Assembly: GCA_902489665.1 (NCBI GenBank)
Contig: CABUAT010000004.1
Location: 28,344 to 92,343 of the forward strand
Source of the DNA: an uncultured Collinsella sp.
GTDB lineage: Bacteria; Actinomycetota; Coriobacteriia; Coriobacteriales; Coriobacteriaceae
Reading direction: 5' to 3'
Length of the DNA stretch: 64,000 nt
The translations under genes and the position numbers were made by a program. The notes beneath the pieces were generated by a model. That model ran no database searches, was not told where the DNA came from, and was given only the letters and a program-made list of their open reading frames with translations. Shown piece after piece: positions 17,388 through 26,546 of the stretch. The first letter of the stretch is position 1, and each line of letters starts with the position of its first letter.

Positions 17388-18146
17388 CTAAGCGGCGTTC
17401 TTGATAATCCATACCCCCAGTCCGGTTAGCAACTGAACCTGCTTAATTGTCAGCCCTTCTTTTCGAAGCGCGAGTATCGCCTCATTGCGAAGTGCTTTGG
17501 AGACGGATTTGAGCTCCGTCGGAGCACATCCTACGACACTCTGCACGATTGCCGTGCCAAATTCACATAGATCTTCCTCACGAACCTTGGCTGTTGCGCT
17601 GGGGCGATAGGGAAGCGACGGCGCACTTTCCATGAGCTGAAGGTATGAGCGAGGTGTTGGGAATAAAACGCCGACAACGCTGCCGGTGACATGCGGCCGT
17701 GACCTGGCACTCATTAGATACTCGCGATGGCTGCTCCAGGGATATTCGTCGTATGCCGCCAGTCCTGCTTTTTGTGGATTCAGATGAATGTATCGAATTG
17801 CCTCAAGTAAATATACTTCCGACTTAATGGGCGAATCCCAAAACCGCTCCTGAAACACGTGGCCGATATGTCCTGTCCGCGCATTGTATCTACCCGCAAA
17901 CGACACGGCTATCGCGTGCATCGCGTCGCTCTTGCGGTCGTCCGGATCGTCGATGAGGAGATGAATGTGGTTTCCCATAAGGCACCAAGCGATAAGCTCA
18001 ATATTGTGTTTAGGGAGGATCACATCGAGGATCTGAAGCATGGCGATTCGGTCCTCGGCATCGTCAAACAGCAATTGCCCTCCGTTTCCACGCAACGTGA
18101 CGTGGAAATAACCGGTTGGTGACTTTGAACGAGGTTTTCTCGGCAT
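17388..18146 (-). CDS. RAYT (REP-associated tyrosine transposase), Y1 family
   Basis: A 252-residue Y1/HUH transposase. The HUH-type motif is in WCLMGNHIHLLID. Downstream are the RYNARTGHIGHVFQERFWDS segment with a candidate catalytic Tyr and the family stretch AIRYIHLNPQKAGL. The C terminus is a helix-turn-helix (LRKEGLTIKQVQLLTGLG). The ATG at 18146 follows TAAAGGAGG. RAYTs are single-copy domesticated relatives of IS200/IS605 transposases that process REP palindromes. Here inverted copies of the same repeat flank the gene about 130 and 310 bases away, suggesting these are its cognate sites. Confidence 0.9.
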   Translation of the reverse strand: MPRKPRSKSPTGYFHVTLRGNGGQLLFDDAEDRIAMLQILDVILPKHNIELIAWCLMGNHIHLLIDDPDDRKSDAMHAIAVSFAGRYNARTGHIGHVFQERFWDSPIKSEVYLLEAIRYIHLNPQKAGLAAYDEYPWSSHREYLMSARSRPHVTGSVVGVLFPTPRSYLQLMESAPSLPYRPSATAKVREEDLCEFGTAIVQSVVGCAPTELKSVSKALRNEAILALRKEGLTIKQVQLLTGLGVWIIKNAA

Positions 18147-18385
18147 GGCCCCTCCTTTAGCTCGGATGGGCTGAAGATACCTCATTCGCAGGCATCGGTT
18201 GTCGAGATTCAGTTCACCGACAATAGCTGCTACCTGCCGAAATGTTATTGCGTTTTCAAATTGATGCTTTTTAATGGTAGCTGAGCAAGACGGGCACGCT
18301 TGTTGTGGATGTGGGTGTTGGTTGCGTCGATCTGGATGGTCCTCGCGTGATGTCATCGCAAATGGGCTTCACGCATTTCTACGGC

Positions 18386-18431
18386 GATAGAAAAATGGCC
18401 GGGCGCTCACAAACAAAACGGAGCACCCGGC
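18386..18431 (-). terminator. Terminator downstream of the CarD-like gene
   Basis: On the minus strand GCCGGGTGCTC pairs with GAGCGCCCGGC, followed by CATTTTTC. It separates the CarD-like gene from the RAYT gene. Confidence 0.75.
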
Positions 18432-18458
18432 ATTTACTGATTGTTTGTTGATGTTTGG

Positions 18459-18503
18459 CCAGATAAAACCTGCCAAAATAAACCTGTCCCTTTTTGGCAG
18501 GTT
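18459..18503. repeat. Palindromic repeat, family B copy 3 (inverted)
   Basis: Reverse orientation of copies 1 and 2. It ends inside the stop codon of the CarD-like gene (18502-18504). Confidence 0.92.
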
Positions 18504-18987
18504 AGTTGAGGGCGGCTTGGGCTAGGCGGGCTTCGGCGTCCTCCTCGGTGACGCCCAGGGCCACGGCGAACTCCTCTATGGAGCGGCGCTTGGCCTCCTT
18601 AAGTACGCGCATGTAGTAGGAGCTGGGCTTTTTATCAGCTTCCTCGGCCTGGCGAATGCGGTGCATCATGGTCTTTGCCACGCGGACCGTCTCGGGCGCA
18701 CCCAGCTTGAGCTGCTGCTTAAAGTGCGTCTCCTCAAGTGAGCTGTTGCGCTCGGTGAAGGTGTCGCACTCCAGCTCGTCATAGTGGCTCAGCAGGTGCT
18801 CGGCATCTTGCTGAGAGATGGCGGCGTGCAAACGATCGGCCTGCGCCACGGGGTACATGAGGATCGTCTGCGCATGTCCCTGCTTGGTCTCGAGCAACAG
18901 CATGGGCTGCGGCGTGTCGTCCCTAAAACCGACGACGGTGCAGACTCCCTGACCCGGATGAATGACGTGTTGACCGATTGAGAACAT
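18502..18987 (-). CDS. CarD-family transcriptional regulator
   Basis: A 161-residue CarD/CdnL protein. The N-terminal RNA-polymerase-interacting Tudor-like domain begins MFSIGQHVIHPGQGVCTVVGF, typical of the family, and the C-terminal helical domain is basic (VLKEAKRRSIEEFAVALGV). In actinobacteria such proteins bind the RNA polymerase beta subunit and stabilise open complexes. The ATG follows TTGGAGG. An inverted repeat 15 bases upstream of the start could be an operator or autoregulatory site. Confidence 0.9.
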   Translation of the reverse strand: MFSIGQHVIHPGQGVCTVVGFRDDTPQPMLLLETKQGHAQTILMYPVAQADRLHAAISQQDAEHLLSHYDELECDTFTERNSSLEETHFKQQLKLGAPETVRVAKTMMHRIRQAEEADKKPSSYYMRVLKEAKRRSIEEFAVALGVTEEDAEARLAQAALN

Positions 18988-19001
18988 GCTACCTCCAACT
19001 T

Positions 19002-19017
19002 ATACGAATTTGCGTAT
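19002..19017. promoter_or_regulatory. Inverted repeat upstream of the CarD-like gene
   Basis: ATACGaatttgCGTAT, an interrupted 5-bp dyad between the ribosome binding site and the likely promoter. Possible operator. Confidence 0.35.
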
Positions 19018-19329
19018 GTCTAGAATACCACGCTGACGTGCGGAAACCCTTACTTTATGCAGGAAAAGCACACAACTCCGATAGGTAAGAGTATTCGATA
19101 AAAGACACAGCTCATTCACACCTTTATGCATTTTCAACGCGTGCATAATCTGCAGGCAGACCGGCATCTTTGAGAGACTCCATACAAGCTGTAGTCAATT
19201 TTGTGCATATGCAATTTCGATTGGCTTTACCCTGCGATAGTGCCCGTCGCTTGTGATAGAGTGCTACAAACTCTGGCTTTTGCCCTACGAGTGACCAAGA
19301 GCTCGGGGGCTTTAACACAAGGAGGATCT
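19018..19329. other. Divergent intergenic region carD-like/argS
   Basis: Lower GC than its surroundings; probably holds both promoters. No T-box specifier or antiterminator consensus was found ahead of argS, and no gene is supported. Confidence 0.6.
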
Positions 19330-21183
19330 ATGCCCGAGAAGATTGAAGAGCTGGTACGCGCTGCGCTTGCTGCGGCCCAGGAGGCCGGCGACCTTTCCGC
19401 ATTTGAACTTGACGATTGCGCTATCGAGCGACCGGCTGACACTTCTCATGGCGAGTGGACCTCTACCATGGCTCTGAAGTCCGCCAAGCTGGCCCACTGC
19501 GCCCCGCGCAAGATCGCCGAGGCCATCGTTGCCCATATGCCCGAGGATCCCGCGATCGAGAAGGTCGAAATCGCAGGCCCCGGTTTCATCAACTTCTACC
19601 TCTCCGTTGCCGTCAAGAATGCCATCTTTGGCGAGGCTCGCGAGAAGGGCATGGACTTCGCTAAGTCCAACGTCGGCGGCGGCCTGAAGACCCAGGTCGA
19701 GTTCGTCTCCGCCAACCCCGTCGGCCCCATGCACATCGGCCACGGCCGCTGGGCCGCGCTGGGCGATTCGCTCTGCCGCGTCATGGACCACGCCGGCTAT
19801 GAGATCCAGCGTGAGTTCTACATCAATGACCACGGCTCTCAGATGAACACCTTCGGCAACTCCATCAGCACGCGCTATATGCAGCTTGCCGACATCATCG
19901 CCAAGCAGGGCGTTGATATCGACGAGGCTCACAAGCTACTGATCGCCGACCGTGACGCCTTCGTTGCCGACGAGAACGACGAGCATCCCGAGACCCATCC
20001 GTATCAGGACAACTTTGCCGAGACTCTGGGCAAGGACTCCTACGGCGGCGACTACATCATCGACGAGGCCGCCGAGTTCTGGCGCACCGACGGCGATAAG
20101 TGGGTCAACGCCGATCCTCAGGAGCGCATGGAGAGCTTCCGCGAGCGCGGCTATGTAAAGATGGTCGACAACATGCGCGACCTCTGCCACGCCGTCAACT
20201 GCGACTTCGACCGTTGGTACTCCGAGCGCTCGCTGTACGTGAAGGACACCGAGGGCGAGACCGCCGGCACCTCCGCTGTCGACCGCGCTTTTGAGAAGCT
20301 CGACAAGATGGGCTACCTCTACACCAAGGACGGCGCTCTGTGGTTCCGTTCCACCGACCTGGGCGACGACAAAGACCGCGTCCTGATCAAGTCCGATGGC
20401 GAGTACACCTACTTCGCCTCCGACGTCGCCTATCACTGGGACAAGTTCCAGCGCGTCGACCACGTCATCGACATTTGGGGTGCCGATCACCACGGCTACA
20501 TCGAGCGCGTCCGCTGCGTCTGCGACGCTCTGGGTTACCCCGGCAAGTTCGAGGTTCTACTGGGCCAGCTCGTCAACCTACTGCGTAACGGCAAGCCCGT
20601 CCGTATGTCCAAGCGCAAGGGCACCATGGTGACCCTGCAGGAGCTCGTCGACGAGGTCGGCTCCGATGCCGCTCGCTACACGCTCATCTCCAAGAGCTCC
20701 AACCAGATGGTCGACTTCGACATTGAGGCCGTTAAGAAGCGCGACAACTCCAACCCGGTCTATTACGTGCAGTATGCTCACGCCCGCGTGTGCTCCATCC
20801 TGCGCCGTGCCGCCGACGTTACCGCCGAGCAGGCCGACGAGATGGGTATGAAGGCCGTTGCCGCCAAGGCCATCGGTGAGAACGTCGATTACTCGCTGCT
20901 GACCGACCCGACCGAGCTCGCCCTTTCGCGCAAGCTCAATGAGCTCACCGACCTGATCGCCAGCTGCGCTCGCGATCGCGCCCCGTTCCGTCTGACCCAC
21001 TTTGCCGAGGAGCTCGCCGGCGACTTCCACAGCTTCTACGCTGCCTGCCAGGTTCTGCCGAGCGAGGGCCGTCCCGTCGACCCCGAGCTTTCGCGCGCCC
21101 GTCTGGCAGCTTGCGACGCTGTCCGCGTGACGCTCGCCCTGGTGCTTACCCTCGTTGGCGTTTCCGCGCCCGAGCAGATGTAA
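19330..21183 (+). CDS. argS: Arginyl-tRNA synthetase
   Basis: Class I enzyme charging tRNA-Arg, 617 residues. The N-terminal Add1 tRNA-recognition domain covers about residues 1-110. The HIGH motif is in NPVGPMHIGHGRWAALGD, and the DALR anticodon-binding domain is at the C terminus (LARSRLAACDAVRV-like). A KMSKS-equivalent is present as VRMSKRKGTMV, which many ArgRS lack. The ATG at 19330 follows AGGAGG; the longer upstream frame has no support. Confidence 0.97.
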   Translation: MPEKIEELVRAALAAAQEAGDLSAFELDDCAIERPADTSHGEWTSTMALKSAKLAHCAPRKIAEAIVAHMPEDPAIEKVEIAGPGFINFYLSVAVKNAIFGEAREKGMDFAKSNVGGGLKTQVEFVSANPVGPMHIGHGRWAALGDSLCRVMDHAGYEIQREFYINDHGSQMNTFGNSISTRYMQLADIIAKQGVDIDEAHKLLIADRDAFVADENDEHPETHPYQDNFAETLGKDSYGGDYIIDEAAEFWRTDGDKWVNADPQERMESFRERGYVKMVDNMRDLCHAVNCDFDRWYSERSLYVKDTEGETAGTSAVDRAFEKLDKMGYLYTKDGALWFRSTDLGDDKDRVLIKSDGEYTYFASDVAYHWDKFQRVDHVIDIWGADHHGYIERVRCVCDALGYPGKFEVLLGQLVNLLRNGKPVRMSKRKGTMVTLQELVDEVGSDAARYTLISKSSNQMVDFDIEAVKKRDNSNPVYYVQYAHARVCSILRRAADVTAEQADEMGMKAVAAKAIGENVDYSLLTDPTELALSRKLNELTDLIASCARDRAPFRLTHFAEELAGDFHSFYAACQVLPSEGRPVDPELSRARLAACDAVRVTLALVLTLVGVSAPEQM

Positions 21184-21230
21184 TCTGCGGGTCATTTGAC
21201 CGTGTAGGTTTGGTTTAACTGAGCCCTATA

Positions 21231-21262
21231 AGCCCGATCTCCCACGGAGGTCGGGCTTTTTT
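21231..21262 (+). terminator. Terminator of argS
   Basis: AGCCCGATCT and AGGTCGGGCT stem followed by TTTTTT. Confidence 0.9.
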
Positions 21263-21306
21263 CGCAAACGCCGACGTATTGACGAATTTGGAACTGCTGG
21301 AAATAC

Positions 21307-21459
21307 GAAACTATGCCGGTTTACTATGATGAATTGAGGAATTCCAACCACGCCGGCTTTTCTCTAAAAAGTGCAAAGCATCTACCTGCGGTTTTAGTTC
21401 AACAAGCTTCGGAGTGGTCGCGGTTGAGCGATTCATCGTAGTAAACCGCCATAGTTTTG
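21307..21459. repeat. Long interrupted palindrome, MITE-like
   Basis: The 5' arm AAACTATGCCGGTTTACTA with following GATGAAT is matched by the 3' arm ATTCATC, GTAGTAAACCGCCATAGTTTT. There are about 26 paired positions with a few mismatches, and further weaker pairing inward (CCAACCAC/GTGGTCGCGG). The 153-base length and lack of coding content fit a non-autonomous mobile element or a large structured RNA element. No cognate transposase is adjacent. Confidence 0.75.
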
Positions 21460-21508
21460 GCGGAGGCGGTCAGATTTGTGGGCGGTAAATCAAAGAATGT
21501 ACCTTTTG

Positions 21509-21541
21509 ACTAGTCGTTTAAGAACGTCCCCAATGACTAAG
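21509..21541. repeat. Palindromic repeat, family C3
   Basis: ACTAGTCGTTT and AATGACTAAGT form an imperfect stem around AAGAACGTCCCC, the reverse complement of the core of the repeat at 13576-13610. Confidence 0.7.
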
Positions 21542-21569
21542 TTGCAGGTGGCGGCGGTTGTGTTACACT
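21542..21569 (+). promoter_or_regulatory. Promoter of rho
   Basis: TTGCAG and TACACT are separated by 16 bases, giving a start near 21577 and a leader of about 136 bases before the GTG. Rho is often autoregulated through such leaders. Confidence 0.5.
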
Positions 21570-21712
21570 AACGCTGCGTAGTTGACGCAATCATCTCGAT
21601 ACAGATCAATGATGTCCGTCGTTTCGAACGGAACTAGACTGTTTAGCCGCCCTGAAGGTTTATGCAGGGAGCATGTGATCACAGGGCTTGAAAAGAAAGT
21701 TGAGCAAACACT

Positions 21713-24262
21713 GTGTCTGATCAACAGCAAGAAAACGAAATAACGACGACGCAGGCCGCTCCCGCTGCACCGGTTGCGTCGGACCAGGTCGCGGCGCCCG
21801 CGCAAGCCTCGGCTCCTGAGACGCCTAAGGCTGCTTCGACGCCTGCGCCTGCAACTGGTGAGGAGACTGCTCCGGCAAAGCCCAAGCTCACGCGCCGCAC
21901 GGCCAAGCCTGCCGCTGACGGCGAGGAGGTCACCAAGCCCAAGCGCCGTACCACGCGCACGACGCGCGCCAAGCGCACCGTTGCAGCTGACTCCTCGGCG
22001 CCGATTTCCGATGAGGTCGCGCAGGCACGTGCGTTGGCGCAGATTAGCGAGGCTCAGGTGGTGCGCGCCCGCCGTCGTGCTGCCGAGCGCGAGGCCGCGG
22101 CTCTGACCGAGCTTGCAGCTCCGTCTGTGCCCGAGACGCCTGACGCCACCGAGACCCCTGCCGCCGACCTGCCGACCGAGAAGCCGGCACCGCGCACACG
22201 CCGCCGCACGGCTGCTAAGGCCGAGCAGGTTGCGGAACAGGTAGCCCCCGAGCTCACTGAGGCTTCGGTCCGCTCCGCGGCAGGGGAGCGCACATCGCCT
22301 GTTGAGCCCGCTGCGCCTGTCGAGGCCAACGAAGTTCCCGTTGTCGATCCGGCTTTGCGCCCGCACCGTCGCGGTCGCAAGCCCAAGGCCTTTGTCGAGG
22401 CCGAGAAGGCCGCAGCCGCAGCCGCCGCCGCTCGGGATGCTGCGGCGACCGCCAAGTCCTCAACTGCTGCCGATGCACCCGTCCAGGATGCTACGACTTC
22501 CGAGGCCGTTTCTGCCGATGTCGATTCCGCCGACGTCCGTCCCGGTCGCAGCCGTCGCACTGCTGCTAAGCGCACGTCCAAGGCTAAGGCTGCCAAGAAG
22601 GGTGCGTCCGAGGATTCCGCCGAGACGACCACCGGTGCATCGACTGATGTCGCCGAGCCCCAGGACATCGAACAGCCTGCGCCCGAGAAGCCCAAGCGCG
22701 GTCGTAAGAAGTCCGCTAAGGTCAAGGCGTCCGAGCAACAGGCTGATGTCGAAGCACAGGTCGATTCCGGCGCCGAGGCCAATGACGCCGCTGCGGCCAA
22801 TGTTGATACCGCTGCAACCGATGGTGCCGCCCCCGCCGAGGGCGAAGACGGCGCTCGCCCCAACCGTCGCCAGCACAAGCGCAACGACGAGCGCAACGAG
22901 CGCAAGGACGACCGCAACAACGACCGTCGCAACCGCCAGCGCGATCGCAAACAGCGCAACAAGGAGCGTAATGCCGCCCCCACCGAGCCCACGCTTTCGC
23001 GCGAGGAACTCGCGGCCATGAAGGTCGCCGAGCTGCGCGAAAAGGCCAAGGAGTTCGAGATCGAGACGACCGGCAAGAAGAAGGCCGAGCTCGTCGAGGA
23101 AATCTACACCACCGCCGCGAAGGCCGAGGGCTTCCGCGACATCAAGGGCATCCTGCAGATTCGCCCGGACAGCTCCGGCATCATCCACGCCCATGGCTAC
23201 ATGAAGTCCAACGACGACGCCTTCGTGCCCGCTTACCTCATCCGCTCCGCGCGCCTGCGCACGGGCGACGTCATCGAGGGCTCGCTGCGTCCTTCGCGCG
23301 GCGGCGACAAGCGCGCCGGCCTCGCCAAAATCACGACCATCAACGGTCTTGACCCCGAGCAGATTCGCAACCGTCCCAAGTTCGGCGACCTCACCCCGGT
23401 CTATCCCAACGAGCCGCTGCGCATGGAGCACGGCAAGGACTCTATTACCGGTCGCGCCATCGACATCGTGTCACCGATCGGCAAGGGTCAGCGTGGCCTG
23501 ATCGTGTCCCCACCCAAGGCCGGCAAGACCACGATCCTCAAGAAGATCTGCCAGTCTATCTCGATTAACAACCCCGAGGTGCACCTCATCTGCCTGCTCG
23601 TCGACGAGCGCCCCGAAGAGGTCACCGATATGCAGCGTTCCATCAAGGGTGAGGTTGTAGCGTCGACCTTCGATATGCCTGCCGACAACCACACCCGCGT
23701 GGCAGAGCTCGTCATCGAGCGCGCCAAGCGCATCGTAGAGCTGGGTGGCGATGTTGTGGTGGTGCTCGACTCCATCACGCGCCTCGCCCGCGCCTACAAC
23801 TTGGCGGCGCCCGCCTCGGGCCGCATCCTTTCGGGCGGCGTCGATTCGGCGGCACTGTATCCGCCCAAGCGCTTCCTGGGTGCAGCCCGCAATATCGAGA
23901 ACGGTGGCTCGCTCACCATCCTGGCCTCTGCCCTCATCGACACCGGTTCCAAGATGGACGAGGTCATTTTTGAGGAGTTCAAGGGCACCGGCAACATGGA
24001 GCTTAAGCTCGACCGCGACCTGGCCGACCGCCGCATCTTCCCGGCTATCGACCCCGTTGCCTCCGGTACACGTAACGAGGACCTGTTGGTCGACGAGCAG
24101 ATGCGCCCGTTTGTCTTTGGTCTGCGTCGCATTCTTGCCGGCATGAACAACACCGAGCGCGCAGCCGCATCGTTTATCAAGGGTCTTAAGGGCACCAACA
24201 CCAACCAGGAGTTCCTGGTGCGTTCGGCCAAAAAACACAGCGACTACGAGCAGACGTTCTAG
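21713..24262 (+). CDS. rho: Transcription termination factor Rho with long N-terminal extension
   Basis: RNA-dependent hexameric ATPase/helicase. The core (from about residue 428) begins with the Rho N-terminal LSREELAAMKVAELREKAKE, followed by the RNA-binding cold-shock-like domain, Walker A PPKAGKTT, Walker B VVVVLDSITRLARAYN and the C-terminal R-loop region. The first about 427 residues are a low-complexity Ala/Lys/Arg/Glu extension with an Arg/Asn/Asp-rich stretch (about 380-425); this doubles the E. coli length. Such extensions occur in actinobacterial Rho proteins and add RNA binding. The start is GTG at 21713 with AAGAAAG upstream. Confidence 0.96.
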   Translation: MSDQQQENEITTTQAAPAAPVASDQVAAPAQASAPETPKAASTPAPATGEETAPAKPKLTRRTAKPAADGEEVTKPKRRTTRTTRAKRTVAADSSAPISDEVAQARALAQISEAQVVRARRRAAEREAAALTELAAPSVPETPDATETPAADLPTEKPAPRTRRRTAAKAEQVAEQVAPELTEASVRSAAGERTSPVEPAAPVEANEVPVVDPALRPHRRGRKPKAFVEAEKAAAAAAAARDAAATAKSSTAADAPVQDATTSEAVSADVDSADVRPGRSRRTAAKRTSKAKAAKKGASEDSAETTTGASTDVAEPQDIEQPAPEKPKRGRKKSAKVKASEQQADVEAQVDSGAEANDAAAANVDTAATDGAAPAEGEDGARPNRRQHKRNDERNERKDDRNNDRRNRQRDRKQRNKERNAAPTEPTLSREELAAMKVAELREKAKEFEIETTGKKKAELVEEIYTTAAKAEGFRDIKGILQIRPDSSGIIHAHGYMKSNDDAFVPAYLIRSARLRTGDVIEGSLRPSRGGDKRAGLAKITTINGLDPEQIRNRPKFGDLTPVYPNEPLRMEHGKDSITGRAIDIVSPIGKGQRGLIVSPPKAGKTTILKKICQSISINNPEVHLICLLVDERPEEVTDMQRSIKGEVVASTFDMPADNHTRVAELVIERAKRIVELGGDVVVVLDSITRLARAYNLAAPASGRILSGGVDSAALYPPKRFLGAARNIENGGSLTILASALIDTGSKMDEVIFEEFKGTGNMELKLDRDLADRRIFPAIDPVASGTRNEDLLVDEQMRPFVFGLRRILAGMNNTERAAASFIKGLKGTNTNQEFLVRSAKKHSDYEQTF

Positions 24263-24300
24263 GTTGTCATCCACGCGCAGCGATAGTTATCAATGCGATA

Positions 24301-24333
24301 AAGGGTCGGGGCTTTGAGCCTCGGCCCTTTTCC
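24301..24333 (+). terminator. Terminator of rho
   Basis: AAGGGTCGGGGC and GCCTCGGCCCTT stem followed by TTTT. Confidence 0.85.
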
Positions 24334-24575
24334 ATAGCGCCGCTCCGCGCTTATTTTTGACCGTAAGACCGACGAGCAGCAGGTTTCCCGTTTCAATCCG
24401 ACATCGTCGCTTGCAATCGGCAGGGCGGTTTCGCATAATAGCTTTTAAGCTTCGCGACGGAAAACGCAGATGAAACGAACCATATACCGTTGCTTTGGGG
24501 CATAGCCCCGCTTCATCTTCTCTCGCGCAGCCAACTGAATGATGCGATTTGGGTGCTGGAAGATGGGGAGAGCTC

Positions 24576-25976
24576 ATGGCTTCTTCTGATGCAACACAAC
24601 GAGCAGTCCTTGCCGGACTTTCGTGCGGGATCGGCCTTGCCGCTCCCGTGGTTATGTATGCCGCGACGCTGCCGTTTTCGTCTGTGAACGAGACGGTCGT
24701 GGCGGGTGCGGTTCCCTTCGCCGTGGGCGCGGTGGCGGGCGTGGGCATCTATGCCGCCTCGCTGGGTATCTCCGAGTATCGTGCGCAGCGTGAAGAGCGT
24801 CTGTTCCAGCCCGATGCCATGGGCGGTGCCGCCAATCTCAATCAGCATCAAAGCGAGTTCAAGACCGCCTCGATTCCAGCTCAGCAGCAGGATGCGACTC
24901 CTTACGCTGCGACTTCTGCTTCTCAGGCTCAGTCGGAGCAGTCTACCTCGGCATTCCTTTCCGGCCTGACTGGTGCGTTCCAGCGCCGTCATGTCGATGA
25001 TGGTGTCCCTACCATCGCTCGAGCCGCAGATGCTATGGACGAGGCCGAGGCTTGGTCCATGATCGACAGTATGCTCGACGACGATTCGCCGGTTAGCTGC
25101 GACCCTGCACGCTCGCGCGACGTCTATCAAGTCGCCATCGACGAGCTCACCAACGGCGGGCAGACCGGCTCCTTCAATCGCGATGACATCGCCGCCGCGG
25201 CACGCGCCGTGTCGGGCTCCCAGGCCGCCCCTGCGGGCAGCACAGCGGCTTTCGTGGCACTCGTTGCCAACGCGGCAGCCAATAACGCCTACAGCGCTAC
25301 CTCGGCGGACGCGAACGCTTCTGCCGATAATTCGTACGTTGATGAAGACATGACCGCGGACGAGGAGGCCGTTGCCGCCCGCCGTGCCGCCGAAAGCTCG
25401 CTTTGGGGCGCTCCTGCCCAGCAGCAGGCGGCTGAGGCTGCGCCGTACAACGCAAACCTCGCCAGCATGCCTATCATCTCCGGTGTCGCGGACATCGATC
25501 TCGATGACCTCGATGAGCCTGTGGCCATCACCGCATCGATTGATGCCCAAGATCGCATCGACACCGGCGACCTTCCGGATGCCTCGCTCGAGGTTGATGT
25601 CCCTATGGCCGATTACTCGGGCCACGAGGACATGTGGGCCGCCGCCACCGCGATTCTGGATGAGATTGACGAGCCTGCTCCTGTTGCAGCCCCCGCTCCC
25701 GTCACTGCCCCTCAGCCTGCTGCCCCCGCCTATGTCGGCCGTCACAGCGCTGTGTTCCCCGAGGATACTGCCCGCATCTCGCGCGAGAGCATCGAGCGAG
25801 CCGAGGCTATTGCCGCCGGCATTATGGAAAATCGTCGTCACGAGCGCGTCAATCAGATCCTCGAGGAAGAGATCGAGCGCCTGCAGTCCTCTACCGCCAA
25901 GCGTACGGGCCGTGCCTATCTGAGCGTTATCGAGGGCGGTACCGCCAGCTTCGCGCCGCTCCGCGCGGAGGCATAA
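24576..25976 (+). CDS. Membrane-anchored acidic hypothetical protein
   Basis: A 466-residue protein with no recognised family. Two hydrophobic segments near the N terminus (about residues 12-32 and 42-62) likely anchor it. The remaining 400 residues are acidic, Ala-rich and low complexity, with a more ordered helical region near the C terminus (SRESIERAEAIAAGIMENRRHERVNQILEEEIERL). The ATG at 24576 follows GGGGAG. The VanZ gene starts 7 bases after its stop, so the two are probably one operon. Confidence 0.8.
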   Translation: MASSDATQRAVLAGLSCGIGLAAPVVMYAATLPFSSVNETVVAGAVPFAVGAVAGVGIYAASLGISEYRAQREERLFQPDAMGGAANLNQHQSEFKTASIPAQQQDATPYAATSASQAQSEQSTSAFLSGLTGAFQRRHVDDGVPTIARAADAMDEAEAWSMIDSMLDDDSPVSCDPARSRDVYQVAIDELTNGGQTGSFNRDDIAAAARAVSGSQAAPAGSTAAFVALVANAAANNAYSATSADANASADNSYVDEDMTADEEAVAARRAAESSLWGAPAQQQAAEAAPYNANLASMPIISGVADIDLDDLDEPVAITASIDAQDRIDTGDLPDASLEVDVPMADYSGHEDMWAAATAILDEIDEPAPVAAPAPVTAPQPAAPAYVGRHSAVFPEDTARISRESIERAEAIAAGIMENRRHERVNQILEEEIERLQSSTAKRTGRAYLSVIEGGTASFAPLRAEA

Positions 25977-25983
25977 CTTCTGC

Positions 25984-26433
25984 ATGGTTAAGATCAATCG
26001 AAAATGGGCGGTCGTGACCTGCCTGATGGCGCTCTTGATCTGGGGCAATTCGCTGGTTCCCGGCTCGGGGTCGGGCTCGCTGAGCCTAACGGTCATGGAA
26101 GCTATCCGCGGTTTTCTGCACGGCGTGGGACTTCCATATGCATGGGTGACCAACTTTGTTGTTCGTAAGTGCGCGCATTTTACCGAGTATATGGTGCTCG
26201 GCATCCTGGCAACGCACGCCTTTGATTTTGAGGGCCGGCGCACCTTTGACGTGCTGCTGCCCACGGCGGTGTTCCTGCTGCTGATTCCCTCGATCGACGA
26301 GACGATTCAGCTCTTTGTGCCGGGACGCGCCGGCATGATCACCGATGTGATGATCGACTGCTGTGGAGCGGCAACGGGCGTTGTGCTCAGATATCTACTA
26401 CGATCGCTCATATGTGCCAAAAAGGCCGCCTAG
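25984..26433 (+). CDS. VanZ-family membrane protein
   Basis: A 149-residue protein with about four membrane helices. The family signature FVVRKCAHFTEYMVLG and the later IPSIDETIQLFVPGRAGMITDVMID are clear. VanZ was named for low-level teicoplanin resistance, but most members have no proven role. It follows the upstream hypothetical gene by 7 bases. Its stop codon lies inside the stem of the terminator. Confidence 0.9.
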   Translation: MVKINRKWAVVTCLMALLIWGNSLVPGSGSGSLSLTVMEAIRGFLHGVGLPYAWVTNFVVRKCAHFTEYMVLGILATHAFDFEGRRTFDVLLPTAVFLLLIPSIDETIQLFVPGRAGMITDVMIDCCGAATGVVLRYLLRSLICAKKAA

Positions 26434-26464
26434 GACGTATGTTTGGTCCTAGGCGGCCTTTTTT
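26419..26464 (+). terminator. Strong terminator overlapping the VanZ stop codon
   Basis: AAAAAGGCCGCCTAGGAC pairs perfectly with GTCCTAGGCGGCCTTTTT-type sequence around GTATGTTTG. It can work on both strands and also ends the converging ROK gene. Confidence 0.92.
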
Positions 26465-26546
26465 ATTTGAGGACTTATATGAGGCGTGGTGGCGTCGTTC
26501 CGTAGGTCGGATTTGCCGGGCGCGCCACGCCCTGTGGGTGCGTCTG

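Noticed and set aside
18147..18356. 70-residue N-terminal extension of the RAYT frame
   Set aside because: A strong AAAGGAGG site stands directly before the inner ATG at 18146, and the extension lacks family similarity.
19018..19329. T-box leader ahead of argS
   Set aside because: No specifier loop, AG-bulge or TGGNACCGCG-type antiterminator could be found.
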